Both the position numbers and the translations under genes were made by a program. A stretch of DNA of 56,003 nucleotides from Nitrospiraceae bacterium. Its GTDB lineage: Bacteria > Nitrospirota > Nitrospiria > Nitrospirales > Nitrospiraceae. Numbering within the stretch: position 1 is the first letter of the stretch; every line of letters begins with the position of its first letter. Positions 8,301 to 17,229 of this stretch are shown here, piece by piece. A model generated the notes under the pieces. That model was not told the DNA's origin. It made no database searches and saw nothing but the letters and a program-made list of their open reading frames with translations. Location: NCBI GenBank assembly GCA_009692155.1, contig SHZW01000014.1:1-56003 (forward strand), written 5' to 3'.

Positions 8301-10070
8301 GTGGACGCTTCCGTTCTGTCTGTTCTGACACGACCCGGCAACGTCGTTTTTCCCTCCAACCTGCCGTTTCTCAAAGACCTCGCAGCAGACGGCGGACGCA
8401 TGACGCGCCAACCTAGCGGGCATCTCGTGTTCTACGGCCCCAACAACCGGCGGATTCTCGCGACTGATCCGGACGGCAACCCGCTGCACGAATGCGAATG
8501 GGGGAGCACCGCGTCAGGCAAAGCCCGGCTGCTACACGCCCGCATCCGCCTGGAATGGGGACAGTGGGTCGGACTCAAGCCGGCAGGATTGATCAACCAG
8601 ACTACGCTGGACCTGTCCAAAAAGCCGGGATGGGAACGGCTCAAGCCGGACGACCTCAGGCAGGTGGCCGCGCAGGCGATGCGCGTACCGCTCGAAGCCG
8701 TGAAACTCTTTTACGGGGACGGGGACTTGATCATTGATTCAAAGGGCATCGCCACGATCCAGCACAAAAGGGACGCTTTCTACGTGTTGGACGGCGGCAC
8801 CTTCGAACGGTCCCGCTTCATGGCCTGCATGGGCGCCATGCATTGGGCCAGCATTGATTTTCTGCCGGTCGTTGAGCTGTTCCAAAGTTTGCTGCCCGGC
8901 ACCGGCTCAGCCGCATTCGAATTGATCCGCGGACTCTACGACGACCAGAATGAAGGCCAACCAGCACCACTTAGGTACAGGGGCATTCCAACCTATCCGT
9001 CGGAAGCTGCCTATCGGCTGTTCAGCAGCTTCTTCACGCCCCAGGCACCGGGCCGAAGCAATCCGCTGCCTGTCTTCATGGACGTGACGCGCTCGCACGA
9101 AGTAACCTGGCTGCCGGCTGCCAATCCGCCGTTGCGGTTTTTTGACCCCTCTCACAATCTTTGCGTAACCGTAAAAGGGACTGCCGTTCAAAAGGCCACA
9201 AAGCTGGATGATCCTACGGGACTTTCGTTCCTGAGCCCAGGTCCCGGCGGCAATCCCTTCGAGCGAACGGTGACCGTGGCAAAGGGAATGATCGTGCTGC
9301 AGGACCGCGACGCCAAGGTTCAACTGCCGGTGAATCCGGCCTGGGGATCGTTGCAAGACTCACTACCTGAGAAACGCCCGATTGCGCCGGCCGGTTGGAC
9401 GTCGCTCTTTGGAAATCAGCCACCCCAGGTCACATCGCACGAAGCCTTTTCGGCCGTGCTGCTGTATCCGGAGGATGACTCGGAAATCAGCGAAGTCGCC
9501 TCGCAGTCTTTTGTGGCCGATTACATACAAGACAGCTTCGAGCAGGATCCACGACTCGCCGCACAACTGGGCAAAGCTAAAAACGTCCTGATTGATGACT
9601 TCGATGGTGCAATCAAGACCTGCATCAATCTGGACAGGCCCAGAAACTATACGGTCCTGTATACACGTCCGGCCTACGCTCAGAAACAGGCACAAAATCT
9701 CTGGAGCGAACTGGCTCGGTCTCAGCGGTTCGACTTAGCCAAGAGCATCTCGTTCCTACCAACCGCAAGCGCACAAGAGGCATACCGAAAGCCCCATGAT
9801 CTGCTCCATGCCTGGATTCCATTTACAATCTTCAATGACACCCGCACGCTTCATGAAACAGTACGAACGATCAGTGGTGCCATCGGGCAGGGGGGACTGG
9901 CATTCATTGTCGGACCGGTCGCCTTGACGTCCGCTATTCAAATGCAACCGCAGTTACAACTCATCAGTGCGGAACCGGTTGAATCTCTTCCGACCTTCCG
10001 GATGCACCAGACCATCCTGCCGAAAGCCCGACTGAAGCCAGGACTGACACTCTTTCTCGTAAAGCGATAG
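8301..10070 (+). CDS. uncharacterised 589-residue protein, possible degenerate methyltransferase-like C-terminus
   Basis: The frame opens with GTG just after proA; an ATG at 8400 is an alternative start. I do not recognise a named family. The first 400 residues are rich in Pro, Gly and aromatics, with no signal peptide and no obvious catalytic motif. From about residue 460 the order resembles a class I SAM-dependent methyltransferase tail: YTVLYTRPAYAQK, then DLLHAWIPFTIF, then a helix and IGQGGLAFIVGP, with a closing ILPKARLKPGLTLFLVKR. No clear glycine-rich SAM motif is seen, so catalysis is doubtful. It sits between proA and a caspase-like lipoprotein, both on the same strand, and ends in a normal TAG. 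Confidence 0.7.
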   Translation: MDASVLSVLTRPGNVVFPSNLPFLKDLAADGGRMTRQPSGHLVFYGPNNRRILATDPDGNPLHECEWGSTASGKARLLHARIRLEWGQWVGLKPAGLINQTTLDLSKKPGWERLKPDDLRQVAAQAMRVPLEAVKLFYGDGDLIIDSKGIATIQHKRDAFYVLDGGTFERSRFMACMGAMHWASIDFLPVVELFQSLLPGTGSAAFELIRGLYDDQNEGQPAPLRYRGIPTYPSEAAYRLFSSFFTPQAPGRSNPLPVFMDVTRSHEVTWLPAANPPLRFFDPSHNLCVTVKGTAVQKATKLDDPTGLSFLSPGPGGNPFERTVTVAKGMIVLQDRDAKVQLPVNPAWGSLQDSLPEKRPIAPAGWTSLFGNQPPQVTSHEAFSAVLLYPEDDSEISEVASQSFVADYIQDSFEQDPRLAAQLGKAKNVLIDDFDGAIKTCINLDRPRNYTVLYTRPAYAQKQAQNLWSELARSQRFDLAKSISFLPTASAQEAYRKPHDLLHAWIPFTIFNDTRTLHETVRTISGAIGQGGLAFIVGPVALTSAIQMQPQLQLISAEPVESLPTFRMHQTILPKARLKPGLTLFLVKR

Positions 10071-10116
10071 AGCACGCTTGCCTTCCCCTATAGGCTGCGC
10101 TAGACTTTTGACCGTC

Positions 10117-11430
10117 ATGCTACCTAGTTTGAGAATCACTGCCTGCGTCGGCCTCTTCATGGTCGCGACTCTAACAGGCTGCGCAACAAACACTTTCAAT
10201 TACAAACCCTCTTCGCCTGGCATCACTGTGAGTAAGGGCGTAACAGTCCAAGTCGATGAATTCAGAAATAACTTGGGCTTTGCTGACCCCACGCGAATCA
10301 GATTCAATGTTGTCCTTGATCGTCCAGCCTCACAGGCCATTCGCGAAGCGATGGTGGCAGAACTTAGACAGGCCGGATATCAAATCGGCCCTTCTCCGAC
10401 ACGAGTGTCCGGCTCCATCGATGATTTTGGCGTTGAGGGGCGGCCAGTCCGGGCAGCATTCGAGATCACCAAGGAGCCCTCGGGACAGACCCTGTTCTCC
10501 CGGTCTTATTCGACACCATCACAGAGAAGCTCGATCTACGACGAAGAAGGCAACCTGCGCGCCATCCAGGCTCTGGTTCTCCAGTTCATCAGGGACCGTG
10601 AGGCACAGCAGATCTTTACATCTGGCGGCCTTCCGCCAGTTCAACAGGTCCAGGCTCCGCCAATACCAGACTCTGCTGTCCCCCCCCCGCCAAGCGACGT
10701 GGATCGCGTACCTGTCCGATCCGGTGCATCGAAGACAAACGCCTACGCGATCGTCATCGGTATCGAGCAGTACCGTGAGAAACTACCGAAAGCCGATTTC
10801 GCCGACAGGGACGCCAAACTGGTCGGAGAGTATCTGACGAAGGTCATGGGCCATCCCGAAGAGAACGTCATCGTCCGTACGAACGACAAGGCCTCCATGA
10901 ACGACGTGGTCAAATATCTCGAAAGTTGGCTACCAAACAATGTCGAGAAGGATAGCTCCGTCTTCATTTATTACTCAGGCCACGGCGCACCGAATACCAA
11001 AACCGGCGATGCCTATCTCGTGCCCTACGATGGCGATCCGACGTTTGTCGAGAAAACAGGGTACCCACTGAAAAAGCTCTACGCCCAACTGGAGAGTCTG
11101 CCCACCAAAGACATCACCGTCGTCCTGGATTCCTGCTTCTCCGGTGCAGGTGGCCGCTCAGTGATCGGCAAAGGCCTGCGTCCGATGGGGCTTTCCATGG
11201 AACACTCGATCTCCGCAGCAGGAAAAGCGGTGGTCTTGGCAGCCAGTTCCGGCGATCAAGTGTCCAGCACGTATGAAGAAAAGGGGCATGGGCTCCTGAC
11301 GTATTTCTTCCTCAAGGGCCTACAGGGGGCGGGGGACTTGAACAAAGACGGAAACATTGACATGGCCGAACTCTATGAGTACGTGAAGCCCAACGTGTCG
11401 AAAGTTGCCCGCAAACAGTACAACAACTAG
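10117..11430 (+). CDS. caspase-like (peptidase C14) lipoprotein, apparently cut short by an in-frame TAG
   Basis: From ATG 10117 the product has 437 residues, with a lipobox Leu-Thr-Gly-Cys (Cys22). An N-terminal periplasmic domain of about 150 residues resembles lipoproteins of the YajG type. A Pro-rich linker follows, then a caspase fold (about 207-400) carrying the dyad His289 (YYSGHG) and Cys340 (DSCFSGAGGRS). Near the end, DLNKDGNIDMAE (407-418) matches an EF-hand calcium loop. Family members usually cleave after Arg/Lys. The TAG at 11428-11430 follows KQYNN; the same frame then continues QTPQLLVSPDS for 24 codons to TAA at 11503-11505, as expected of the family's usual end. A TTG at 10078 is a weaker alternative start. 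Confidence 0.85.
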   Translation: MLPSLRITACVGLFMVATLTGCATNTFNYKPSSPGITVSKGVTVQVDEFRNNLGFADPTRIRFNVVLDRPASQAIREAMVAELRQAGYQIGPSPTRVSGSIDDFGVEGRPVRAAFEITKEPSGQTLFSRSYSTPSQRSSIYDEEGNLRAIQALVLQFIRDREAQQIFTSGGLPPVQQVQAPPIPDSAVPPPPSDVDRVPVRSGASKTNAYAIVIGIEQYREKLPKADFADRDAKLVGEYLTKVMGHPEENVIVRTNDKASMNDVVKYLESWLPNNVEKDSSVFIYYSGHGAPNTKTGDAYLVPYDGDPTFVEKTGYPLKKLYAQLESLPTKDITVVLDSCFSGAGGRSVIGKGLRPMGLSMEHSISAAGKAVVLAASSGDQVSSTYEEKGHGLLTYFFLKGLQGAGDLNKDGNIDMAELYEYVKPNVSKVARKQYNN

Positions 11431-11521
11431 CAGACGCCGCAACTCCTCGTCAGCCCCGACTCGCTCAAGCGCGGAGGTCGTCTAATCGAGCGCGCCGCCC
11501 CGTAATTTTCCAGTCTCTGTC

Positions 11522-11550
11522 TTGACAGAATGACCCCGGCAAGATAGGAT
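11522..11550 (+). promoter_or_regulatory. sigma-70 promoter of the pyr operon
   Basis: A perfect TTGACA (11522-11527), a 17-base spacer and TAGGAT (11545-11550, four of six consensus bases) predict a transcript start near 11557. That leaves a leader of about 115 bases before pyrR, which contains the PyrR-type hairpin, a leader ORF and a terminator-like hairpin. Confidence 0.75.
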
Positions 11551-11565
11551 GCAACTGCCTTTAAC

Positions 11566-11585
11566 GCTCATCCTGAGAGGTGAGC
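11566..11585 (+). promoter_or_regulatory. PyrR-type RNA binding hairpin in the pyr leader
   Basis: GCTCA (11566-11570) pairs perfectly with TGAGC (11581-11585), closing a loop TCCTGAGAGG. This fits the known PyrR recognition pattern (UCC, one base, GAGAGG, then a pyrimidine-purine and an AAG a few bases on), with the AAG supplied by CAAGG just downstream. PyrR bound to UMP recognises such hairpins. The site ends immediately before the AAGGAG ribosome site (11586-11591) of the leader ORF, so PyrR binding could also block leader translation. Confidence 0.75.
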
Positions 11586-11598
11586 AAGGAGTAGCGCA

Positions 11599-11691
11599 AT
11601 GCACGGCCTGAATCACCCCGTCGTCCGACAACTGACCTTCTTGCCAAGCAACAGCGGCGGGGAGGTTTTTTTGTGCTCGAAATCCGCATGA
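11599..11691 (+). CDS. putative 30-residue pyr leader peptide
   Basis: ATG at 11599 is preceded by AAGGAG (11586-11591) with a seven-base spacer, a near-ideal ribosome site. The frame runs 30 codons ([20 protein letters not shown] first) to TGA at 11689-11691. It spans the terminator-like hairpin and its T-run, and its stop overlaps the ATG at 11688 in the pyrR frame as ATGA. Ribosomes translating it would melt the terminator and deliver themselves to pyrR, as in the leader-peptide logic of E. coli pyrBI. No homologue is known to me; the case rests on ribosome site, position and overlap. Confidence 0.5.
   Translation: MHGLNHPVVRQLTFLPSNSGGEVFLCSKSA
11611..11672 (+). terminator. attenuator (rho-independent terminator hairpin plus T-run) in the pyr leader
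   Basis: AATC, one mismatch, then CCCCGTCG (11611-11623) pairs with CGGCGGGG, one mismatch, then GGTT (11655-11667), with one G-U wobble and a loop of about 31 bases. Seven T follow at 11666-11672. This is a plausible intrinsic terminator ahead of pyrR. Its 3' arm also contains GGGGAGG (11659-11665), the ribosome site for the GTG at 11673, so the hairpin could hide that site as well. Confidence 0.65.
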
Positions 11692-12245
11692 CGACGCGCG
11701 CCGCCAACGAAAAACTGATCATGGATGCCAGCGAAGTGACGCGGGCGCTGACGCGGATCGCCCACGAAATTCTCGAACGCAACAAGGGGACCCACGATCT
11801 GGCGCTGGTCGGCATCCGGACCGGTGGGGTCCATCTGGCCCACCGCCTGGTGAAACGCATCCAGGACATTGAGCGGGTCAAGGTGCCGATCGGCGAACTG
11901 GACATTACGCTCTACCGTGACGATCTGGCGCTCCGAAAAGAACAGCCGATTCTTAAAACCACAAAAGTCCCGTTCAACATCGCGGACATGAAGGTCGTGC
12001 TGGTGGACGACGTACTCTTCACCGGCCGTACGATCCGCGCCGCCATGGACGGCTTGATTGACCTGGGACGGCCGGCCGAGATTCAGCTGGCCGTGCTGGT
12101 GGACCGCGGGCACCGGCAACTGCCCATCAAAGCCACCTACATCGGCAAGAACATTCCGACCGCCGGCGACGAAGTTGTGCAGGTCTTCCTCGAGGAAGAT
12201 GGAGAGGAGGACCGAGTGGTCATCCGGCAGGGGGGCACACCATGA
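11673..12245 (+). CDS. pyrR: PyrR: pyr mRNA-binding attenuation protein / uracil phosphoribosyltransferase
   Basis: PyrR senses UMP and binds pyr leader RNA to lower expression; many members also make UMP from uracil and PRPP. Hallmarks are [17 protein letters not shown] near the N-terminus, [12 protein letters not shown], and the PRPP loop [17 protein letters not shown], ending in a typical [20 protein letters not shown] tail. Two starts compete: GTG at 11673, seven bases after GGGGAGG, gives 190 residues; ATG at 11688, coupled to the leader ORF stop, gives 185 and matches known N-termini slightly better. The stop overlaps the pyrB ATG by four bases. Confidence 0.93.
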   Translation: MLEIRMTTRAANEKLIMDASEVTRALTRIAHEILERNKGTHDLALVGIRTGGVHLAHRLVKRIQDIERVKVPIGELDITLYRDDLALRKEQPILKTTKVPFNIADMKVVLVDDVLFTGRTIRAAMDGLIDLGRPAEIQLAVLVDRGHRQLPIKATYIGKNIPTAGDEVVQVFLEEDGEEDRVVIRQGGTP

Positions 12246-13165
12246 GCTTCAAGCACAAACATCTCCTGGGCATCGCGCCGCTCTCCGTTGAAGAAATCAT
12301 GCTGATTCTTGAAACTGCCGACTCCTTCAAGGAAGTCAGCGGTCGCGAAATCAAGAAGGTGCCGGCTCTCCGTGGTAAAACGGTCGTCAACCTCTTCTTC
12401 GAGCCCAGCACGAGGACCCGCACCTCGTTCGAGCTGGCCGCGAAACGGTTGAGCGCGGACGTGATCAACTTTACGCCGTCCAATAGCAGCGTGATCAAGG
12501 GCGAGACGCTCCTGGACACGGCCCGAAACATCGAAGCCATGCAAGCCGACATCATCGTCCTGCGCCACCCGGCCGCCGGCGCGGCGGAGACGCTGGCACG
12601 CGGGGTCAAGTCCTCCGTCATCAATGCCGGCGATGGCTGGCACGAACATCCAACGCAGGCCCTTCTCGATCTCTACACGCTGCGGGAGAAAAAACGGGAC
12701 TTCAAAGGCCTGAAGGTTGCCATCGTCGGCGACGTGGCGCACAGCCGCGTCGCCCGCTCCAACATCCATGCGCTTACCAAGGTCGGCGCCGACGTGCGGG
12801 TGATCGGCCCGCGCACCATGATGCCCTGCGGAATCGAGCGGCTCGGCGTGCGCCCCTACGACAACCTCGACGAAGGTTTGCGAGGCGTTGACGTGATCAT
12901 GATGCTCCGCTTGCAACTGGAGCGGCAGGGCCGCGCGCTCTTCCCGACCATCCGGGAATACTCGCGCCTCTATGGGCTGACCGCCGAACGGCTGAAACTG
13001 GCCGAGCCGGGCGCGCTGGTGATGCATCCGGGACCCATCAATCGCGGAGTGGAAATCGCGCCGGACGTGGCTGACAGCTTCGCGTCGGTCATCCTGGACC
13101 AGGTCACCAACGGGGTCGCGGTCCGAATGGGCATCTTGTATCTGCTCTCGGGAGCAAACGAATGA
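12242..13165 (+). CDS. pyrB: aspartate carbamoyltransferase, catalytic chain
   Basis: PyrB joins carbamoyl phosphate and aspartate to N-carbamoyl-aspartate, the committed step of pyrimidine synthesis. The 307-residue protein carries the carbamoyl phosphate loop [13 protein letters not shown], the [11 protein letters not shown] region, and [12 protein letters not shown], with the C-terminal aspartate-binding half including LRLQLER and [12 protein letters not shown]. Length is normal for the catalytic chain. No pyrI regulatory chain is present, so control is probably at the RNA level by PyrR. It overlaps pyrR by four bases and is separated from pyrC by a phased repeat element. Confidence 0.96.
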   Translation: MSFKHKHLLGIAPLSVEEIMLILETADSFKEVSGREIKKVPALRGKTVVNLFFEPSTRTRTSFELAAKRLSADVINFTPSNSSVIKGETLLDTARNIEAMQADIIVLRHPAAGAAETLARGVKSSVINAGDGWHEHPTQALLDLYTLREKKRDFKGLKVAIVGDVAHSRVARSNIHALTKVGADVRVIGPRTMMPCGIERLGVRPYDNLDEGLRGVDVIMMLRLQLERQGRALFPTIREYSRLYGLTAERLKLAEPGALVMHPGPINRGVEIAPDVADSFASVILDQVTNGVAVRMGILYLLSGANE

Positions 13166-13167
13166 AG

Positions 13168-13263
13168 AGTCCAAAAGTCAAAAAGTCGAAAGTCTTAATG
13201 TCTGGAGAAAAAGAATCTGCCATTAGTGACTTTATGACTTTCAGACTTGAAAGACTTTCTGAC
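13168..13263. repeat. inverted phased array (8-nt period) between pyrB and pyrC
   Basis: Five GTC trinucleotides, separated by A-rich spacers, begin at 13169, 13177, 13185, 13192 and 13200. After a 25-base centre, five GAC with T-rich spacers begin at 13228, 13236, 13244, 13253 and 13261. The two arms are reverse complements of each other in design (about 34 bases each), so the RNA could form a long hairpin. It sits entirely between pyrB and the ribosome site of pyrC. It has the same architecture as the arrays near 21556, 53342 and 17230 but uses a different word. Confidence 0.8.
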
Positions 13264-13274
13264 GGAGTATTTTT

Positions 13275-14549
13275 ATGACAATTCTCATCAAAGGCGGGCA
13301 GGTCATCGACCCAGGCCGGGTGAATGGCCCTGCCGATGTGTTGATTGAACAGGGGAAGATAGCAGCCGTGGGGCCGAAACTGAAGGCTCCCGCCAACGCG
13401 AAAATCATCGATGCCACGAACAAAGTCGTCATGCCCGGCTTCATCGATCTGCATGTCCACTTTCGAGAGCCGGGTTTCGAGTATAAGGAAACGATCGAGA
13501 GCGGCACCGCTGCGGCCGCGGCCGGCGGCTTCACCTCGGTGTGTTGCATGCCGAACACCAATCCGGTGAATGACAACCAATCCATCACCGAGTTCATTCT
13601 GGAAAAGGCCCGCGCGGCCGGCAACGCGAACGTATTCCCGGTCGGCGCCATCACAAAAGGATCGGAAGGAAAAGAATTGGCCGAGATCGGCGACTTGCGG
13701 AGGGCCGGCTGCGTGGCCATCTCCGACGATGGACTGCCGGTGATGAACAGTCTGGTCATGCGACGGGCAATGGAATATGCCCTTGCGTTCGATGTTCCGG
13801 TCGTGGACCACTGCGAGGACCTGCATCTCTCCGAAGGCGGGTGCATGAACGAGGGGTTCGTCTCCACGCAACTGGGGCTGCAGGGCGTGCCGGCCGCGGC
13901 GGAAGACGTCATGGTCGCCCGCAATCTTGCCCTGGCCGAACTCACCGGTGCGCGGCTGCACCTGGCACATCTCAGCACAGCCGGATCGGTACGCATGGTC
14001 CGGGAGGCCAAAGCGCGCGGCATCAAAGTCACAGCGGAGGCCGCCCCGCACCACTTCATGCTGACGGAGGAAGCGGTCTGCGGCTATAACACGCACGCCA
14101 AGATGAACCCGCCTCTCAGGACGGGGATGGACGTACAGGCCATCAAGGATGGGTTACGCGACGGGACAATCGATGTGATTGCCACCGACCATGCGCCTCA
14201 TGCCACGCAAGAGAAACAGCAGGAATTTGCCGCCGCCCCGAACGGCATCGTCGGCCTCGAGACGGCCTGGCCGCTGACCCTGACACTGGTGGAGGAGGGT
14301 GTGCTTTCGCTTGAGACGGCCATTGCCAAGCTGACGACCGAGCCGGCCAGAGCCTTCAGCTTGAAGAAAGGGACGCTGGCGCCTGGCGCCGACGCCGATG
14401 TGGTGATTGCCGATCTGCACGAAGGCTGGGAAGTCGATCCGGCCCGCTTCCGTTCCAAGGGCCGGAACACGCCCTTTGCCGGATGGAAAGTAAAAGGGCG
14501 CATCACGACTACGATTGTGGGCGGCCGCATCGTCCACGAAACAACCTGA
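13275..14549 (+). CDS. pyrC: dihydroorotase
   Basis: PyrC cyclises carbamoyl-aspartate to dihydroorotate. The 424-residue protein belongs to the longer, type I dihydroorotase class: the zinc motif His60-Val-His62 in DLHVHFREPG, MPNTNPVNDN, VAISDDGLPV, HLAHLSTAGS, AEAAPHHF and the late metal Asp in ATDHAPHA are all present, so it should be active rather than a degenerate PyrC-like subunit. It follows pyrB in the same direction and presumably shares its promoter, unless the intervening hairpin array ends some transcripts. Confidence 0.96.
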   Translation: MTILIKGGQVIDPGRVNGPADVLIEQGKIAAVGPKLKAPANAKIIDATNKVVMPGFIDLHVHFREPGFEYKETIESGTAAAAAGGFTSVCCMPNTNPVNDNQSITEFILEKARAAGNANVFPVGAITKGSEGKELAEIGDLRRAGCVAISDDGLPVMNSLVMRRAMEYALAFDVPVVDHCEDLHLSEGGCMNEGFVSTQLGLQGVPAAAEDVMVARNLALAELTGARLHLAHLSTAGSVRMVREAKARGIKVTAEAAPHHFMLTEEAVCGYNTHAKMNPPLRTGMDVQAIKDGLRDGTIDVIATDHAPHATQEKQQEFAAAPNGIVGLETAWPLTLTLVEEGVLSLETAIAKLTTEPARAFSLKKGTLAPGADADVVIADLHEGWEVDPARFRSKGRNTPFAGWKVKGRITTTIVGGRIVHETT

Positions 14550-14560
14550 CGTGCCATTGC

Positions 14561-15088
14561 ATGGGTGAGCCCCGCGTGTTTTCGAAAAGATTGCTGATCT
14601 GTGCCGTCGTCGAGTCTCTCGCGCTGGCGGTCTGGATCGGAGGATTGGTCGTGATCATCGCCGCTGTGATTCCCGCCGTGTTCAACTCCCTGGGCATGGA
14701 GCCGGGCGGGCGGTTCCTGACCAGGGTATTTGACGGGTATAATAGACTTGTGCTCGTGGCAATGGCGGCGATGGGGGGGACCATTGCCGCTCGCGCATGG
14801 GGGTTTCAGGCAGGGGGGGGGCCGGATGCCGTTCCGGAACGGGCCGAGACAATTCTCTTCGGTACGATGGTCCTGGTGGCGTCCCTGATTATCTTCGTCC
14901 TGGGACCGCAGTCCATCGCGCTTCAGGAAGAGGCATTTGGAACCAGGGATGAAAGCGCGCGGAAGGTCGCCTATGACGCGTTTTTTCGAGTGCACATGAT
15001 CGTCCGTACGCTGTATATAATGAACCTCGGACTGGGCATTGGGTTGCTCGCGATCAAGCTCAAGTCATTCATGAGGAAGGAACTCTAA
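14561..15088 (+). CDS. DUF4149-like four-helix membrane protein
   Basis: Starting at ATG 14561 the protein has 175 residues and four hydrophobic helices (about residues 10-35, 55-75, 97-117 and 145-165). The opening VESLALAVWIGGLVVIIAAVIPAVF and the later ARKVAYDAFFRVHM resemble DUF4149/TMEM205-like proteins, whose function is not established. A GTG shortly downstream is an alternative start. It lies between pyrC and carA with three bases before carA, so it is cotranscribed with pyrimidine genes without an obvious biochemical link. Confidence 0.7.
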   Translation: MGEPRVFSKRLLICAVVESLALAVWIGGLVVIIAAVIPAVFNSLGMEPGGRFLTRVFDGYNRLVLVAMAAMGGTIAARAWGFQAGGGPDAVPERAETILFGTMVLVASLIIFVLGPQSIALQEEAFGTRDESARKVAYDAFFRVHMIVRTLYIMNLGLGIGLLAIKLKSFMRKEL

Positions 15089-15091
15089 GAC

Positions 15092-16267
15092 GTGGGAAAA
15101 GCGGTATTAGCACTCGCTGATGGGACGGTCTTCGATGGCCAGGCGCTCGGCCATGAAGGGGAGACGATGGGAGAGGTCGTCTTCAATACCGCCATGACCG
15201 GCTACCAGGAGATCCTGACGGACCCTTCCTACAAGGGGCAGATCGTCACGATGACCTGCCCGCACATCGGCAACTACGGGGTCACTCAGCAAGACACCGA
15301 ATCCCGGCGCATCTGGGCTGAAGGTTTTATCGTCAAGGAGTCCGGCCGCCGGCCCAGCAACTGGCGGGCGGAGCAATCTCTTGATGAGTACTTGAAAGAA
15401 TCCCGCGTGGTCGGCATTCAGGGGATCGATACCCGCGAACTGACCCGGCACTTGCGCGAGACCGGCTCGCAGCAGGGCATCATCTCCCATGTGGACCTCG
15501 ACCACCGGCGTGCAACGGAGAAGGCTCGCACCGCTCCATCCATCGTCGGGCGTGACCTGGCCGCGGAAGTGACGTGTGGAAAAAGCTATGAATGGACGGA
15601 AGGCTCCGGTTCCTGGACGCCGGTGACGAACGGGCAGCAGCCGAACAAGCCGGTCCGCCGGTTCAACATTGTCGTCTACGACTTCGGCGTGAAACGAAAT
15701 ATCCTGCGCCGGCTCGTGGATGTGGGCTGCGCGGTGACCGTGGTGCCGGCTTCAACCCCGGCCAAAGCCGTCGAGGCTCTAATGCCGGATGGTGTCGTGC
15801 TGTCCAACGGGCCCGGCGATCCGGAAGGCGTGCCCTATGCCGTCGAGGCGGCAAAGGCGTTGATCGGCACGCGCCCGATCCTCGGCATCTGCCTTGGCCA
15901 CCAGATTCTGGGACTCGCCTTCGGGCTCAAAACCTATAAGCTGAAATTCGGGCATCACGCTGCCAACCACCCGGTGATGGATCTCCGAACCAGGAAAGTC
16001 GAGATCACCTCGCAGAATCACAACTTCGCTGTGCGGCCGCCGGAAGGCGCAACAGTCGCCGCCGCCAAGCCGCCGGTCCTGACCACGCCGTTCGGCCGCG
16101 TGGCCGTCAGCCATCTTAGCCTCAACGACGATTCGGTGGAGGGCATGGTCTGCCTCGATCAGCCGGTCTTGTCCGTCCAGTATCACCCCGAAGCATCGCC
16201 GGGCCCTCATGACTCGGCCTATCTCTTCGAACAATTTATTGGAATGATGGAGAAATCTCATGCTTAA
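15092..16267 (+). CDS. carA: carbamoyl-phosphate synthase small (glutaminase) subunit
   Basis: CarA hydrolyses glutamine and passes ammonia to CarB for carbamoyl phosphate synthesis, feeding pyrimidines and arginine. The 391-residue protein begins with GTG at 15092. The N-terminal CarA-specific half has the signatures [20 protein letters not shown] and CPHIGNYG. The C-terminal class I glutamine amidotransferase half has the nucleophile Cys267 in GICLGHQIL and the His-x-Glu pair in [11 protein letters not shown]. Its 3' end overlaps the sppA start by eight bases, so carA, sppA, the M48 gene and carB form one transcription unit. Confidence 0.96.
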   Translation: MGKAVLALADGTVFDGQALGHEGETMGEVVFNTAMTGYQEILTDPSYKGQIVTMTCPHIGNYGVTQQDTESRRIWAEGFIVKESGRRPSNWRAEQSLDEYLKESRVVGIQGIDTRELTRHLRETGSQQGIISHVDLDHRRATEKARTAPSIVGRDLAAEVTCGKSYEWTEGSGSWTPVTNGQQPNKPVRRFNIVVYDFGVKRNILRRLVDVGCAVTVVPASTPAKAVEALMPDGVVLSNGPGDPEGVPYAVEAAKALIGTRPILGICLGHQILGLAFGLKTYKLKFGHHAANHPVMDLRTRKVEITSQNHNFAVRPPEGATVAAAKPPVLTTPFGRVAVSHLSLNDDSVEGMVCLDQPVLSVQYHPEASPGPHDSAYLFEQFIGMMEKSHA

Positions 16268-17222
16268 ACACACGATGACTCGCGCCGGAACGCTGGGCAT
16301 TGCCATGTTCCTCTCCGGCTGCATCACCGTCAATCTGCCTCCCGGCCCAGGCCCGCTGGTTGAAACGCAAGTCAGCGGGTCCGGCTCCTCAAAAGTGCTG
16401 ATGCTGGATCTCGTCGGGATAATCAGTTCGTCTGAGGAACATGGGTTTTATCCCATCCCCAGCCAGGTCGCGCGACTGAAGGAAGCGCTGACCAAGGCGG
16501 CCGCCGATTCGGACGTGCGATCGCTTGTCCTGCGGATCAACACGCCGGGCGGGACCGTGACCGCTTCCGACGTGCTCTATCACGAGTTGCGGCTCTTCAA
16601 ACAAAAGAAAAATATTCCAATCGTCGCCTCGATCATGGACGTCGGCGCATCAGGCGGCTATTACGTCGCCATGGGAACCGACAAAATCGTGGCGCATCCG
16701 TCGTCCGTCACAGGCAGCCTCGGCGTCATCATGTTGACGATGAACGCCAACGGTCTTCTGGAAAAGATCGGCGTGCAGGCCAGCGCCATCACATCGGGGC
16801 CTAAAAAAGATATGGGCTCGCCGTTTCGGACCATGACCGATGAGGAGCGCGCGATTTTCCAAAGCGTCATTAACGGGTTGTATGAACGGTTCCTCACCGT
16901 CATCAAGGAGGGGAGGCGCAACCTGACCGCCGACGAAATTCGCAAGCTGGCGGATGGGCGAATTTATTCGGGAGAGCAGGCGAAGGCTGTCGGGCTGGTC
17001 GACAGCATCGGATATCTGGACGATGCCATCGAACTGGCCAAGCGGGAGGCGGGATTGACCGACGCCCGCATCGTGGTCTACCAGCAGCCCGGCGAGTACC
17101 GGCACAACATCTACTCGCGCGTCCTGGGCCAAGAGGGAAACGGAAACTTTTTGGCAAACTTCGATCTGATGGCGCTCGTTCGCGGCGGGACGCCGCAATT
17201 CATGTATCTCTGGATGCCGTGA
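16260..17222 (+). CDS. sppA: SppA-type signal peptide peptidase (S49) lipoprotein
   Basis: This 320-residue, single-domain S49 peptidase probably degrades released signal peptides at the inner membrane. A lipobox Leu-Ser-Gly-Cys (Cys21) implies lipid anchoring instead of the usual transmembrane helix. The nucleophile Ser131 lies in [13 protein letters not shown] and the general base Lys183 in [11 protein letters not shown], matching the Ser/Lys dyad of short SppA enzymes. [11 protein letters not shown] is the oxyanion-region motif. It overlaps carA by eight bases, an unusual place for an export-related protease. Confidence 0.9.
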   Translation: MLKHTMTRAGTLGIAMFLSGCITVNLPPGPGPLVETQVSGSGSSKVLMLDLVGIISSSEEHGFYPIPSQVARLKEALTKAAADSDVRSLVLRINTPGGTVTASDVLYHELRLFKQKKNIPIVASIMDVGASGGYYVAMGTDKIVAHPSSVTGSLGVIMLTMNANGLLEKIGVQASAITSGPKKDMGSPFRTMTDEERAIFQSVINGLYERFLTVIKEGRRNLTADEIRKLADGRIYSGEQAKAVGLVDSIGYLDDAIELAKREAGLTDARIVVYQQPGEYRHNIYSRVLGQEGNGNFLANFDLMALVRGGTPQFMYLWMP

Positions 17223-17229
17223 CAGATGA

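Noticed and set aside
13168-13263. CRISPR array
   Set aside because: Units are 7-8 bases with two inverted arms and no spacers; no cas genes are present.
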